DNA of 64,000 bases from Microstegium vimineum (lineage: Eukaryota > Streptophyta > Magnoliopsida > Poales > Poaceae): contig CM039122.1 in assembly GCA_022036555.1 (NCBI GenBank), forward strand, positions 4,487,043 to 4,551,042, given 5' to 3'. Below, piece by piece: positions 12,733 through 24,029 of the stretch (position 1 is its first letter; each line of letters begins with the position of its first letter). The notes below the pieces were generated by a model, which saw only the letters and a list, made by a program, of their open reading frames with translations, had not been told where the DNA came from and made no database searches. A program made the position numbers and the translations under genes.

Positions 12733-13540
12733 TAAGGGGAAAAAATCCCTAGCAGGTTAATTCAAGTTAGCTAAATACAACTAATTAACTAAATAATTTA
12801 ATATTCAAATTCAAATTTAATTAATATTTAATATTAATATGACTTAATAAGACGATATAAATTAAATGTCCAAAATGAATAAACGTAAGTAAATGTAAAT
12901 TAAATGTTTTATATATATACTCCGTACCTTAAAAAATCAATTCCTATAATCTTTGTTAGTCATTTTTTTACTTTAACTAACTTTATAAAAAAATATAACA
13001 ACATCTATGACTTAAAATGAGTAACATATGATATATTTTATGATAAATCTAATACTACCAATTTGATATAAGAACTTTAATGTTTTTTTAGAAATTTGGT
13101 CAAAGTTCAAATTTTTTGATTTGGAACAACTTCATAAATCTGTGTGTTGATCTATTGTATGGGTTGTTATTGCTATTTCATAGGCCTCGACATCATTTTA
13201 TCCAACCTAGGTGAACAATCTTAGTGCTTGATTTGTCACACCTCGTGAATCCAAACAAACACAGAGGTTTTAGAGTTCTTACATAATAGAAAGCAATGAG
13301 CATAATTAAGCCAACCTCAAATTAAAGGATCGATCACCTCCTTCCCGTTTCATGCACGAAGACATGGCAACATGTCGAGGAAAAAGGATTTCCCTAACAA
13401 ATTATTTTAATTAGATTAGATAAATACAAATATAAATATAAAAAAATAATTTATGTATTTAATTAATATAATATAATAAATAATATTTAATATTACTTAA
13501 TAGAATGAATAAACAAAATAAGTGTAAATTAAATGGTTTG
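12478..13540. repeat. Local direct duplication of AT-rich sequence
   Basis: About 12478-12910 and 13242-13540 are diverged direct copies. Both contain a CGTGAATCCA...AAACACA start, an ACAATAGAAAG-like block, a CATGTCGAGG/CGTCGTGAGG block and an ACAAATTATTTTAATT block. Between them at about 12921-13130 is a one-ended, decayed Stowaway-like fragment (ACTCCGTACC start). No coding potential was seen. Confidence 0.5.
12658..12729. repeat. (TA)n microsatellite
   Basis: About 70 bases of uninterrupted TA dinucleotide. It lies inside the first copy of the local duplication and is absent from the second. Confidence 0.98.
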
Positions 13541-15480
13541 TAGTCGTTTGGTATATACACACACACGTGTAGTTATTCTCATATGTATACTTTATGGTGT
13601 ATATGAACAGATTAAGTATATGTATATAAAGTGTATGATTATATTAGACTATTTAATGTAGCACGTATATGAAGTATGTAAATATATATAGAGAATATAA
13701 GATTATACGTATTTTAAATACTACAGTAATAATATTAAAATAATATATTAAAAATATGGACTTCTTTGAATTTTTTTAAAGTAACTTTTGAAATATTATA
13801 AATAAGTATATAATACCCATGCCTCATAATAATATTGTGTGTGTACATATATACGTGCGTATGTATCCAATTAAACATATTAAAAATTATTTATTTGAAT
13901 GTGTCTGATCAATTCGATATATCCAATTAAAATTATTTGATAGTGTTTGGGCATGGGTTTGGGCTTTATGTTCTTGGTTTTGGTTGTCAAACTCGAGCGG
14001 TTTTGTGCCTCTTGCCTTTTCTATTGCATACATACGGAGCGTTGACGATGACAAGATTAGGTAAGACGGCGACAAGATCAGATATGGTGGCCTCTGACAT
14101 GCCGCTGCCCCAGACTTGCTCTCATGTCTCCTCCTGCTACTTGTCATTTTCATCGTCCAGGCGGCATGTTCGGTTGATGGTTTATACATGAAATACATTG
14201 TTTCGGCTGATTTGTGTGAGAAAAAACATTGTTTTATGGCTGAAAATAGGGCCGCTATGGCTGATAAGCTTTAGGAAGAAAGCACCTTGTGTGTTTGGTT
14301 GCGTGGATAAGATAAAATAGAGGTCATGGATTTTGATTTTTTTAAAAATATGGGTCCAACTTCCAAAAATAAACAAATGCTAAAAAATCAATATTTTGAT
14401 CTTTCAAACTGCAATTACCCATCCATAACCAGATCCACATGAAGGGAAATATGATATAGATAAAAAAATATACATTGTTGATAACACCGAAATTAGTCGA
14501 TCAAATTTATAGACAAGTTATAGAATGATGATTAAAAATATAAATATTTTGAAGAAACGTGCGTGCCGCACGAATCTCTAAACTTTCACAAAAGTTTATT
14601 TTACGTCCTGCAACTCCAAAAACAGACAAAACACGTCTCCCAACTTCTAAAACCATTCATATTACGTCTGGGTATTTTTGTCTTTTCCTTTTTTTATTTA
14701 TTTCATTCGGTTAAATCTTTAAAAATTATAGTAAATTATGAAGAAAAAAAATCATAAAATAGAAAAACTAATTTTATTGGACTCCACATAAGTAGATCTA
14801 CACCGTAAATATATAATATGACATGGTTTAGTATAAAGTTTTTGCTTTATTTATTTTGGCCAAATCTTTCAAAATCATAGTAAATCATAGAAAAATCATA
14901 AAATGAAAAATCAATTTTGTTGGACATATAATATGGTACACTTTAGTACAAAGTAGACTAACCTTTTTATGAATTATAATAGTTACAAAAATTCAGCTTA
15001 CATCTTTTTGTAAGTTGGGTGGTCTAATACTCTAATAGTTCAAAGTAGACTATAAATAGTAGTTGCTTGAATCCAACTAGATTTTATGTGTTTAGTAGTG
15101 TTTTTTCATTTATGATAGCTCTATTCATCAACGCTACTTTACTATTGTTTTTCAGCAATTAATCATATTTTTCTCTCATAATCAATCAGTATAAACATTT
15201 AGCATAAACTAAATTTCAGCAAACCGAATTGTGTCGTTACCGGAGGAAAACTGCCACGCTGAAATGGGGTAACGTGAAATTCGGTAAGTCGTGTGGTCAA
15301 ATTTAGACTCCAGCGAGAATAGGACGACAAAATTAGTTTTTTCTCTATGTACAAAAAAAAAAATATATTATTATTCAATCGTGATTCACAATAGGGTATC
15401 TTGTAAAAATACGTTAGGCTTCTTCCTCATAAAAAAACACTAAAATTGTAGGGTTTTTTTTTTCTTTTTCTTTTTGTAAA
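13541..15480. other. AT-rich intergenic spacer with a dispersed repeat
   Basis: No gene recognised. About 14690-14960 holds two diverged copies of a roughly 120-base motif (AATCTTTAAAAATTATAGTAAA ... ATATAATATG). The same motif recurs near 53095-53215 and 57230-57320 beside the RLP units, so it is an unclassified dispersed repeat. Confidence 0.5.
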
Positions 15481-16549
15481 AAGCAGTGCTTATTCCGCGG
15501 CGTCATGGCGGCCATCGAGGCCACGCTTCCGTCGGTAGTAGCCGGCAATCCGATCGCCGCGCGTATCGCTCAACTAACCATCTACCAGATTGCACCTAGG
15601 CGCGGCGCCGGCACCGGCAATGATTGGGTTATCGGTCAGGTTGGCCCTTGGCCGCAACCGCAGGTATTACTACTCCTAGCGAACTCTCTCTCTCCCGGAC
15701 CAGTCCAGTGTCGACCACCAACACCGGCGCACTATATCCTCGCCGCCCTCGCGTTGGGCGTTCGGCCCCGTGTGTGGCCAGCCCATTGCTCTACGACGGG
15801 CGACGCAACACGCAATGCCGATCCTGGGAGCAGGAGGACGCGGCGCCGCAGTCTCGGAAGCCACGCGCTCAGTGTGTTCGCGGAAATGCCGCCACCAGGA
15901 CCCGTCACTTGGGTTCCATGGACGGATGCGGTGGCTGTTGAATGACTCGTGTGAATGACCCGTCACAGGTCCAGACGTTGAGCTCACCTGGTCTTCTCGC
16001 CGGGTTAAACTTCTGCATGCATGGTTACTACTAACTTAGTACAGGTACAGTGGTACTTCACATAGGTTTAATACATGTCGAGATTCATTTAGCGATTGTC
16101 TCAAAATCAAACGTTGTACTATGTATTATTATGCTGCCATTCCAGTTCATACTTTACAGAAATTTTTTTATTTACTCGCTCTGTATTTCCACTCAATTGG
16201 GTTTCAGAAATTTGTTCATCATAGCCACTAATAGTTGAGTGATCACATCATCTAATGCATTAGTATCAGTACTTGAATTAGTGACAGATCAGCAAGCACA
16301 TTCGTATTTTCAATTGCTTTTGCTTTGCCACAATAGTTTATAAACTGAGCAGAGCTTACATGTTAGTACATCAGGAGTACTACAATAAAAAAGCACTGTA
16401 ATACTAGCATTACATTTGATAATGTGCAAGAAAATGTACAGAATGCACTGTAATACTAGCCGAACTCAAACTGGTACCTCTAGTGAAAAGTATATCTACT
16501 CTATTCACCTAACTGCATTACCATTGTGTGTAACTGGATGGTAACTGCA
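15481..16549 (-). repeat. RLK unit 3' flank, copy 1
   Basis: This matches 24030-25286, the corresponding flank of RLK2. Shared landmarks are GTGCTTATTCCGCGGCGTCA, AATCGCCGCGCGT, GGTTCCATGGACG and, next to the stop codon, GTATATCTACTCTATTCACC. The GC-rich part (15505-15945) contains an open plus-strand frame of 146 codons. Its frame is not preserved in the second copy, so it is treated as non-coding. The flank probably contains the RLK1 3' UTR near 16440-16549. Confidence 0.75.
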
Positions 16550-19500
16550 TTATGTCTTGGCTGACTCATGTCTCTGCAGACCAGCATTGATGCTTTCCAG
16601 GCATGAGACTACTTCCTTTATAGGTGGCCTCATAGAAGCGTTATCGTTCACACACTTACAAGCAACTTCAAGCATCATCAGCATTTGATCTTCATGCCCT
16701 GTGCCACGGAGTATTAGATCCAGGACCTCAGTCTGCTTTCCCTGACACCTCATCTCCAGCACCCAAGGGACAAGTTCTTTTGATGTTGACAGGACAGGAA
16801 CAGGTCTCAATCCTGTGAGGAGCTCAAGTAGGACAACTCCGAAGCTGTATATGTCACCTCTCAGAGTAGCCACCCACCCATGACCATACTCAGGGGGGAT
16901 GTAACCAAGAGTGCCAACCAGCTCGGTCGTAACATGAGTTTTGTGGGGCAGTATCAGTCTTGACAGCCCAAAATCTGCCACATAAGCTTTGAATTCTTTG
17001 TCAAGCAGTATGTTGCTGCATTTTATGTCACGGTGGACAATGTGAGGCTTGCAAACATTATGGATATAAGAAAGGCCACGGCTTGCTCCTTGCGCAATCC
17101 TGAGCCTCGTTGGCCAGTCAAGAGATGTGCTGGTATCATCATCACTGTTGTGAAGCCAATCGTCCAGACTGCCATTTTCCATCAAGGAATATATTAGGAA
17201 CCTCGAGTTCCCCTGGATGCAGTAGCCCCACAGAGGGACTAGATTTTCATGCTGTGCCATGGACAGTGCTTCTATCTCTGCAGTGAACTCCCTTTCCATC
17301 AGGCACATTTCGCCATTGAGCTTCTTGATTGCAAGCTTGGATCCATCAGGTAGCTCGGCCTTGAATACACCATAACCTCCACACCCAACGATGTTCCCCT
17401 TGCCAAAGTTATTTGTTGCCTTCACAATGTCGGTGAATGTGAGCTTGCTTACGTCTCCCTTTCCTTGTGGCATCACAATCAGTTTATGCTCTGGGCAGGA
17501 GTTGAATGTTGTTTCCAAATCTTCATTGTCCTCTCTTGTGCTTTGGGCTGTTAAACTATTTACCCTGATCGAGACAAGGAGACGCCACAGCAACAAAAGA
17601 ATGATAATCACTGCAAAAAACACGCCAAATGCAATTGCGAAAGTGGCCTTCTTATCCCTTCCTTTTGTGGATACCAAAGGTGCATCAACTGAACTGCATC
17701 GACGACCGAGCATAGAGCCGCACAACTTCGGATTCCCAGCAAAGCTAGAATTCTGAAATGTACTAAACTGGCCACCGGTTGGAATAGACCCTTCCAGGTT
17801 ATTGTTGGAAATGTTGAATGTGGAAAGGAAGTGCAGGCTCTCCAATGCTGCTGGGATTCTTCCTGTGAGATTATTGTTGGATAAGTCTAGCACCAGCAGG
17901 TTTGTAAGATTGCTGATGGACGGAGGGATCTCTCCCGTTAAGTTGTTGTAGCTGATATCAAGTGAAAGGAGGGCTTTCAACTGGCCGATCTCTGGTGGTA
18001 TCATACCTGTGAACTTGTTGCTGCTCAGATTTAGCACTTTAGGAAAAGCAATCGGTATGCGGTATTGACGTGATGGACCATCATAAATTGGCAGATCGAA
18101 GATCCTTGAGTCCATATGAGCTTCAGTCATCTCTGAAGTTAGCATTGGTATATTCATTAATTCTGTTGGAATTTCCCCCATAAGGCTGTTGTTTGATATG
18201 TCTAAATAGAACAGGTTGTTCAGTGTGTTGATCCAGGTTGGTATTGATCCAGTTAGTCGATTGCCATTCAAAAACAACATCTCCAAATTTACTAGCTTTG
18301 ATATCCAAAGAGGTATTTCTCCTGACAATAGGCAACCATCAATGGCCAGAACCTGAAGATTCTCAAAACCATCAATTTTGGGATCACCTGGCATGTCGTC
18401 ACCCATGAAATTGGATCCCATAAGCAAAGTGGTTAAGTTCCTGGATCTCTTAAGGATCTGAAGTGTATTTCTGATATTTGTAAAATTGTTTATGGCAATT
18501 GACAGGAAGGTGAGGTACTTCAGATGACCTATTCTTGGTGAAATTTGACCATGGAAATTGTTACCAGATAATCTTAGTGCACTCAGATTAGTGCATGAGT
18601 AGACACTCTCTGGAACTGTGCCAGTGAAACTGTTGTACAAGAGGTCTAAAGTTTTTAGATTTTGAAGGGAAGAGAAATTGACCTTGTGAAGCACCCCACT
18701 GAAGTTGTTGCTTTGTAGATTGATGGTAATGAGGTCTGTGCAGCTGCTTAGAGTTGATGGAAGCTCCCCAGTCATGTTGTTGTGGTCCAAATGGAGCTCA
18801 TTCAGTCTCTTCAGCTGATCTATGGCATACGGAAGCCTGCCAGTGAAGTCGTTTCCCCCAAGATTAAGAATTGCCAGATTTCTGAGTTTGATTATGCGTG
18901 CACCATCAAGTACACCATGCAAATTATTGTTACAGAAAGATAGGTACTCCAACGCAGCAGCGTTGAACAGTTCATCTGGGAGTGTCCCACTGAGGTTGTT
19001 GTGGCAAGCTTTGAGCACTCTTAGTGTTGAGCAATTACCAAGCCCTGGTGGAACTCTGCCACTGAATCGGTTGAAGCAGAGTTCAAGCACAGCAAAGGAT
19101 GGAGATATGTCACAGAAATGGCTTGGAATCTGACCAGTAATACTATTGTTGCTGGCATTGAGCGCGACTAGATTCACCATTCCCTTCCATGTCGTGGATG
19201 TAAACTGCCCTGTAAACAAGTTGCTTGACATATTAAGTACCTTTAGAGGCTGGCCAGGGGTTGAAGATGGAAGCTCATGCAGGTCTCCAGTGAGCTGGTT
19301 GAAGCTGACGTCCAGGACGATGATGCTGCCGGACGACACCAATTCTAGCGGCAGGACACCAGACAGAGAATTGTAGGACAAGTTAAGGTGTTGTAGGCTG
19401 GTGAGGTTGCCAAGAGAAGGTCTGATTGACCCTTCAAGGCCTCTAGATGGCAGAGAGACCTCAGTGACCGCCTTGTTACCCTTGCAGGTGATCCCTTGCC

Positions 19501-19714
19501 ATTCACAGCAATCAGTGCCTTCTTCCTTCCATGACTTGGCGAGACCAGAATCCTTCGAGAGCCCAGCAAGAAACTGGAGGAGAGATGTCTTCTCCTGCTC
19601 TGTGCAGGAACTGGTGGGGGTGGCCAAAGAGATCAGCAGCGCAAGAGCAACGGCAAGAACTGGTATGGGTAATCTACTACTGTATTTCTTGTATGAAAAA
19701 TGGAGCGACTGCAT
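16550..19714 (-). CDS. RLK1: LRR receptor-like kinase, PSKR/PSY1R type
   Basis: Predicted plasma-membrane receptor kinase, intronless, 1054 residues from the conserved Met at 19714. Another in-frame ATG lies six codons upstream at 19732, but paralogues share the M-Q start. Order: signal peptide ending near TSSC; LRR N-cap with EEGTDCC; about 20 LRRs; an island-like break (about residues 525-555, around DLPIYDGPS); LRR C-cap GNPKLCGS; one membrane helix (about 690-715); Ser/Thr kinase with LAIKKL, HRDIKCSNILL, DFGLSR and GTLGYIPPEY. HRD makes it an RD kinase. PSY1R and PSKR family members bind tyrosine-sulfated peptides; binding here is only inferred. Oddity: the glycine loop reads GCGGYGVFKAEL, one residue shorter than RLK2, and may weaken ATP binding. 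A TATA-like ATATAATCC lies near 19880. Confidence 0.93.
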   Translation of the reverse strand: MQSLHFSYKKYSSRLPIPVLAVALALLISLATPTSSCTEQEKTSLLQFLAGLSKDSGLAKSWKEEGTDCCEWQGITCKGNKAVTEVSLPSRGLEGSIRPSLGNLTSLQHLNLSYNSLSGVLPLELVSSGSIIVLDVSFNQLTGDLHELPSSTPGQPLKVLNMSSNLFTGQFTSTTWKGMVNLVALNASNNSITGQIPSHFCDISPSFAVLELCFNRFSGRVPPGLGNCSTLRVLKACHNNLSGTLPDELFNAAALEYLSFCNNNLHGVLDGARIIKLRNLAILNLGGNDFTGRLPYAIDQLKRLNELHLDHNNMTGELPSTLSSCTDLITINLQSNNFSGVLHKVNFSSLQNLKTLDLLYNSFTGTVPESVYSCTNLSALRLSGNNFHGQISPRIGHLKYLTFLSIAINNFTNIRNTLQILKRSRNLTTLLMGSNFMGDDMPGDPKIDGFENLQVLAIDGCLLSGEIPLWISKLVNLEMLFLNGNRLTGSIPTWINTLNNLFYLDISNNSLMGEIPTELMNIPMLTSEMTEAHMDSRIFDLPIYDGPSRQYRIPIAFPKVLNLSSNKFTGMIPPEIGQLKALLSLDISYNNLTGEIPPSISNLTNLLVLDLSNNNLTGRIPAALESLHFLSTFNISNNNLEGSIPTGGQFSTFQNSSFAGNPKLCGSMLGRRCSSVDAPLVSTKGRDKKATFAIAFGVFFAVIIILLLLWRLLVSIRVNSLTAQSTREDNEDLETTFNSCPEHKLIVMPQGKGDVSKLTFTDIVKATNNFGKGNIVGCGGYGVFKAELPDGSKLAIKKLNGEMCLMEREFTAEIEALSMAQHENLVPLWGYCIQGNSRFLIYSLMENGSLDDWLHNSDDDTSTSLDWPTRLRIAQGASRGLSYIHNVCKPHIVHRDIKCSNILLDKEFKAYVADFGLSRLILPHKTHVTTELVGTLGYIPPEYGHGWVATLRGDIYSFGVVLLELLTGLRPVPVLSTSKELVPWVLEMRCQGKQTEVLDLILRGTGHEDQMLMMLEVACKCVNDNASMRPPIKEVVSCLESINAGLQRHESAKT

Positions 19715-20149
19715 GGCTTCTCTTCGATACAAGCATGGAAAGCAGATGTTGAACCTGTGTCCTGTCTAGGCAGCACCAAATGGTCTAATCAGTGAAGAAG
19801 AGCAGGAGGAGGAAGCCCTCTCTTCCAACTTTCTGATCCCTTCTTGGTGTGGTTAGCAGAGTGAAAAAATGGAGTGAAGGATTATATGCTATAACATTTT
19901 CCTCATGCCTATTGTATTTTATGTGGTAGACACAGCAGGTCGCTTGTTAGCACTTGGACGTTTCTTTGGTGGCTACCTTCTATGATCAATTAAGAAGTCC
20001 AACTGACCACGCTTCCTGGTCGCACAAAACATTTGTCTTTTCCTAGTCATCCTTGAATCAATCTGTGTTGAATTATTACAGCGTGACATGATTTACCTGA
20101 TCTGACATAACCTATTTTGCCAGATTCACTCTACTGTCAACACAGAGCC
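19715..20149 (-). promoter_or_regulatory. RLK1 5' UTR and proximal promoter region
   Basis: Sequence between the RLK1 start and the duplicated upstream block. On the minus strand a TATA-like CATATAATCC lies near 19880, about 170 bases before the start codon. No experimental start site is known; this is inferred from position and motif. Confidence 0.35.
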
Positions 20150-20324
20150 GGTGTCAAGTGTCAATATGGTGGTGGCGCCGCGGTCAAGGTATCAACATGG
20201 TGGTGGTTGAGGGCGACCTGGTGTACTATTCTTTGATTAGCCGCCTCTGCCAGAGGCGTTTACTTTCTGTTATCCTTGCTGCTGATGCAGTTGTGCACGT
20301 TTGCGGCTGTTTTCCATTCCCAAC

Positions 20325-20356
<32 letters not shown>

Positions 20357-21100
20357 GGCTGTTCCACAGGTGCGTGATGGATGTGCACGAGGACTGGCAG
20401 ACTGAGATTTGAAGCAGCCCCGGAGAGTGAAGTTCCTGAAGCAAGCTGCTGTGAAACATGGCCGATCAAAAATTTTCAGGTAGTGTTTCTAAAGATATGA
20501 GATTTTTTTTCCCAGTGCATCTTGATCATGTTGATGTTGATGATGATTGCTTACTCTGTTAGTGGGCGCAATTGCACATTTCAATTTCATAGTGGTCTTT
20601 GTATGATTATGTGTCATCATGGGTGGCTACTATTTTCCCGTGGTGTCGATGTCGACTGCGGAACAGCAAGTGGATGGCACTAAAAACTGTCGAGGCTTAA
20701 AGAGCTTGCTGGGGTGAGGCCGGCGTGAGCTGAGCAGAGCTAGCAACGGGTCCCTTTCTGTGTCTTTTCCTTGGAAGAATACTTTGGGTCTTTGTCTGGT
20801 CCTTACATTCACACCCTACTATTTGTTTATTTTTCGCAGACGTATCTATCTATGTTACATAATCCGGCTATCAGGATTCAGAGCCAATCGCAGAGGAACC
20901 GGAGGGAGCATAGCAAGACATGGAGATGGAGTGGAAGCACGGCAGGATGATATGCAGAAGCCACGGAAACGGCACGCGAGCGCGTGGACGCCGCCGCCGC
21001 CTTCCCACTCCAACTCCACGTGGCCGGTCAGCGCGCTCATTGCATTGCACTGCACTGCACTGCACGACTGGATGGACGTTGGACGGCACCCGCCTGTGGG
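20150..21100 (-). repeat. RLK unit 5' flank, copy at RLK1
   Basis: Collinear with 10965-11525 (orphan) and, more diverged, with about 29330-30470 at RLK2. Shared landmarks include GAGGGCGACCTGGTG, TTCTGTTATCCTTG, GCGGAACAGCAAGTGGATGG and GGCCGGTCAGCGCGCTCATT. It marks the right edge of the duplicated RLK unit. Confidence 0.75.
20325..20351. repeat. Poly-C/poly-G homopolymer
   Basis: An uninterrupted run of about 27 C within the RLK1 upstream duplicate. The matching place in the RLK2 flank lacks the run. Confidence 0.97.
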
Positions 21101-22797
21101 TCCATGTACTCGGGATGATGCAGAAAATAGCATGAACAAGGAATAGGTGAAATTACAATAACTGTTTTTAAACTAGACGAATTGTAATGCCACATCTCTA
21201 AACTAACAAAATTACAGTGGTATGAACCAAAAAAACACTGGTATTTTAGATAGGCGCGGAAGCCAAACTTTTCCCAAGGCCTACCAGTACAATATCTACG
21301 TATTGGTTAATCGTAGCCCAAAAATATTTGAGTGCCTCTCAGCTATTCAATTGCCCAGGAAAGAAAAATCGGAGGGGTGAAAATATCTTTTCACAATAGA
21401 ACTTAACACCGTTTTGCCTCAGCTCAAGGTAGTGTTATATAGAGGCTAAATTTATATAGAGGCTAAATTAAAGTATATAGAGAGGCTAAATTGGGAAGAG
21501 CAAAATCTTATTTTTTTATCAAATAAGATTTTTTTTCTCATAAAAAACACATGCATAACCTTTTATAGATCATGACTACGCACTGTCAACAATAAAAAAA
21601 CTACCAAACTCTATAGATAGACCGAAAACTAAGACTTTGTTTGGATTCTTCTCTCCAAATTTTACTCTAAACTTTAGAGTAAAACTACAAACAGATGAAC
21701 TAAAATTAACTCTAAATTTTAGTCCACCATACATTAGAGTTTATACATAAAAAATGAACTAAAGTGTTTAAAAATTTTGAGGGATAAAATGGCGGGCCCA
21801 GGCCTAGGGCTAGTAGGGCCGTGGCCCTAGTCGTGGTCCATTTTTTTAAGGAACAATTCTTCAGGCCCAAGGCAACAATGAACAACCCAAAAGCCCAAAA
21901 GGGCGAGAGTAGGAGCGCGCCGCCACTCTCGCCTCCCGTTCGCATCTCGCCATCTCTTTTTTTTTTTTTGCGAGGAAGGGGCAGGGGGCGCCGTTGCAAC
22001 GGCTGGCGGCACCCAGCCTGCTCAGCGCCGGTGGCCGCTGTTGCCCTCTCTTTTTTTTTCTGCGAGGAATAGGCAAACATGCAGGCTGAGCCTTGCCCCT
22101 CGGCTAGCTGCCGGTCCTCGGCCCGCCGCACCGCCGCCGCTAGGCTTCGCGCGGTGCCTGCGCAACTGTGCCTGGTGGAGCCCGGAGCTGTGTCGCCGAG
22201 CGAGCACCGAGCACGAGCAGAAGTACGAAATTTGAATATGAAGTTTGAACTGTAAAGATATTTTTCCTCTTTATTTACTTCAAGAGTTGATCTATGCTGA
22301 TGCAATTTTGTCACTGGAATTTGGCCCTCGTCTTAACTAAATCTTGGGTCCACCACGGGGAGAAATCCAAATACAAATAGACACTAAGCTTGGCCAGCTT
22401 TGGCCTTCAAGGCAACGAGCCAAATCAACGTACCCGGCGTCCATGCGAAACTGGCGGCGACGCGGCAGCTGAAGACGAGGAGGCGTCAATCCGTGTCGCG
22501 TTCGGGCTTCCCTCCCTCTTTGCTCTTCTCCGAGCAGGAAAAAAAAAACGTTCTCCCTTTCCTTTTCCATCTCTCGGTTCAAAGTCAAAACTCTGAAAAT
22601 GGGCCGGAAATGGAAAGGCCACGACTGGCGGCGTTCATAATCTGCAATTGCGTGGGTTCAGATTTGGACCTCACCGCTTGCGTAACGACTCTAGACTCTG
22701 CTCGTCTTCGGATCCTTTCACATGTAGTTTTACTAGTACCACGAGGCGATCTTTTGGGGGGAAAAAGTTTTACCATGAGCAGTCCTGTACGGCTGTA
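21101..22797. other. Intergenic spacer with short repeats
   Basis: No gene recognised. About 21430-21500 is a short tandem repeat of ATATAGAGGCTAAATT. About 21614-21790 resembles a decayed TIR transposon fragment (TTTGTTTGGATTC start, repeated TCTAAA...TTTAGA arms). 21900-22220 is GC-rich with overlapping open frames on both strands and no recognisable domain. Confidence 0.45.
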
Positions 22798-23037
22798 CTC
22801 CCTCGATCGAAAAAATACATAAATAAAATTTTCTTATATAGATGTCCAAATTTAACTACTATTATAAAAAGTAGCACTAGTATTTAAAATGAGAAATTGT
22901 ATTTATGTATTTTTTTCATCGTATAATGATGCTTATTTGAATCATAAATACTAGTACTACTTTTTATAGATGTTAAATTTGGAACTATCTGACTCGCCTG
23001 AGAAATTATATTTATGTATTTTTTTCGATCAAGGGAG
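22798..23037. mobile_element. Stowaway-like MITE
   Basis: A 240-base element bounded by TA duplications (22796-22797 and 23038-23039). Its long inverted ends are CTCCCTCGATCGAAAAAATA at the left and the matching inverse, ending CGATCAAGGGAG, at the right. The CTCCCT end and TA target fit Tc1/mariner-derived Stowaway elements. It is non-coding. Confidence 0.85.
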
Positions 23038-23153
23038 TACAATATATAAATGTTTACGTGTGCACGTGGCATAGAAAAAACATTGAAGTGTCAAAAGATA
23101 CGGAAATTGTTTTTTACTTAGATAACTCTAAAAAATGATTTAATTAGAGAGTA

Positions 23154-23660
23154 CTTCCTCCATATATTATAAAAAAAAGTCATTTTGGACAACAATGCGG
23201 TCTCTAAAGCATGACTTTGATCGTATGCCTATAATACTATTTATTTAAAAATGACATGTGTATATTTTTATGAAAGTATATTTCAAGATAAATCTATTCG
23301 TATAATTTTCATATTTTTAAACAATTTAAAAGTTATTCATGACTTACTCCCTCTGTCCCACAAAGGAAGTCGTTATGGGAAGTGTGTCGGTCAAACTTTC
23401 TCAACTTTGACTATGTTTGTAGAAAATGCGTGCAACATTTAAATATCCAAATAAATTTGTTAAAAACTAGACTTGAAGATCTTTCCGATGGTACTAATTA
23501 CTTAGCATAATTATTTATATATTTTAATACATAATTGCCGGCATTTTGCAAATGTTGACTTTTCGGGAAGCGAGGATGACATCTATTTAGGGACGGAGTA
23601 TATTTTTAATGTTTGATGAAAACCTTATCTAAAATCATATCTTTTACAATATAGATGGAG
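23154..23660. mobile_element. Stowaway-like MITE, interrupted by a second one
   Basis: The ends are CTTCCTCCATATATTAT and the approximate inverse AATATAGATGGAG, with TA duplications at 23152-23153 and 23661-23662. The interior is interrupted by the MITE at 23347-23598, leaving about 255 bases of outer element. Confidence 0.65.
23347..23598. mobile_element. Stowaway-like MITE nested in the outer MITE
   Basis: A 252-base element with ends CTCCCTCTGTCCCACAAA and ...TTAGGGACGGAG, flanked by TA (23345-23346 and 23599-23600). The CTCCCTC/GGGACGGAG ends are the classic Stowaway signature. Confidence 0.8.
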
Positions 23661-24029
23661 TACGTATTAGAAAAGTCTTAAAGATGCTCTGACACACCAT
23701 GCGCATGAATTAGGAAATACCAACCACTTTTCATGAATTTATATTAAACCATGACATTTGAGCTCAACTTTTATCCTAATTTTTCCTATGGTGTGTATTC
23801 AGCTAGCCAAGCAGTCAAACTCGACAATTTTTTATACTTTCTTTCCTTCTAGATTATGTTTGGAATTGCACGCATCATCACTTTATGTTGTTGGCGTGTA
23901 TTATGGCATAGTATTGTATTATAGGAGTATCGTATTGGGCCATTTAGCGGAAAGGAATTTACTTACAATTTTTTTTGATAAGTTGAATGGTCTAATAGTT
24001 CAAAAAAAAAAAAGGAGAGCTGGTGTCTT

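Noticed and set aside
15505..15945. A 146-codon plus-strand open frame downstream of RLK1
   Set aside because: The duplicate at 24057 has indels that break the frame, so it is not conserved as protein.
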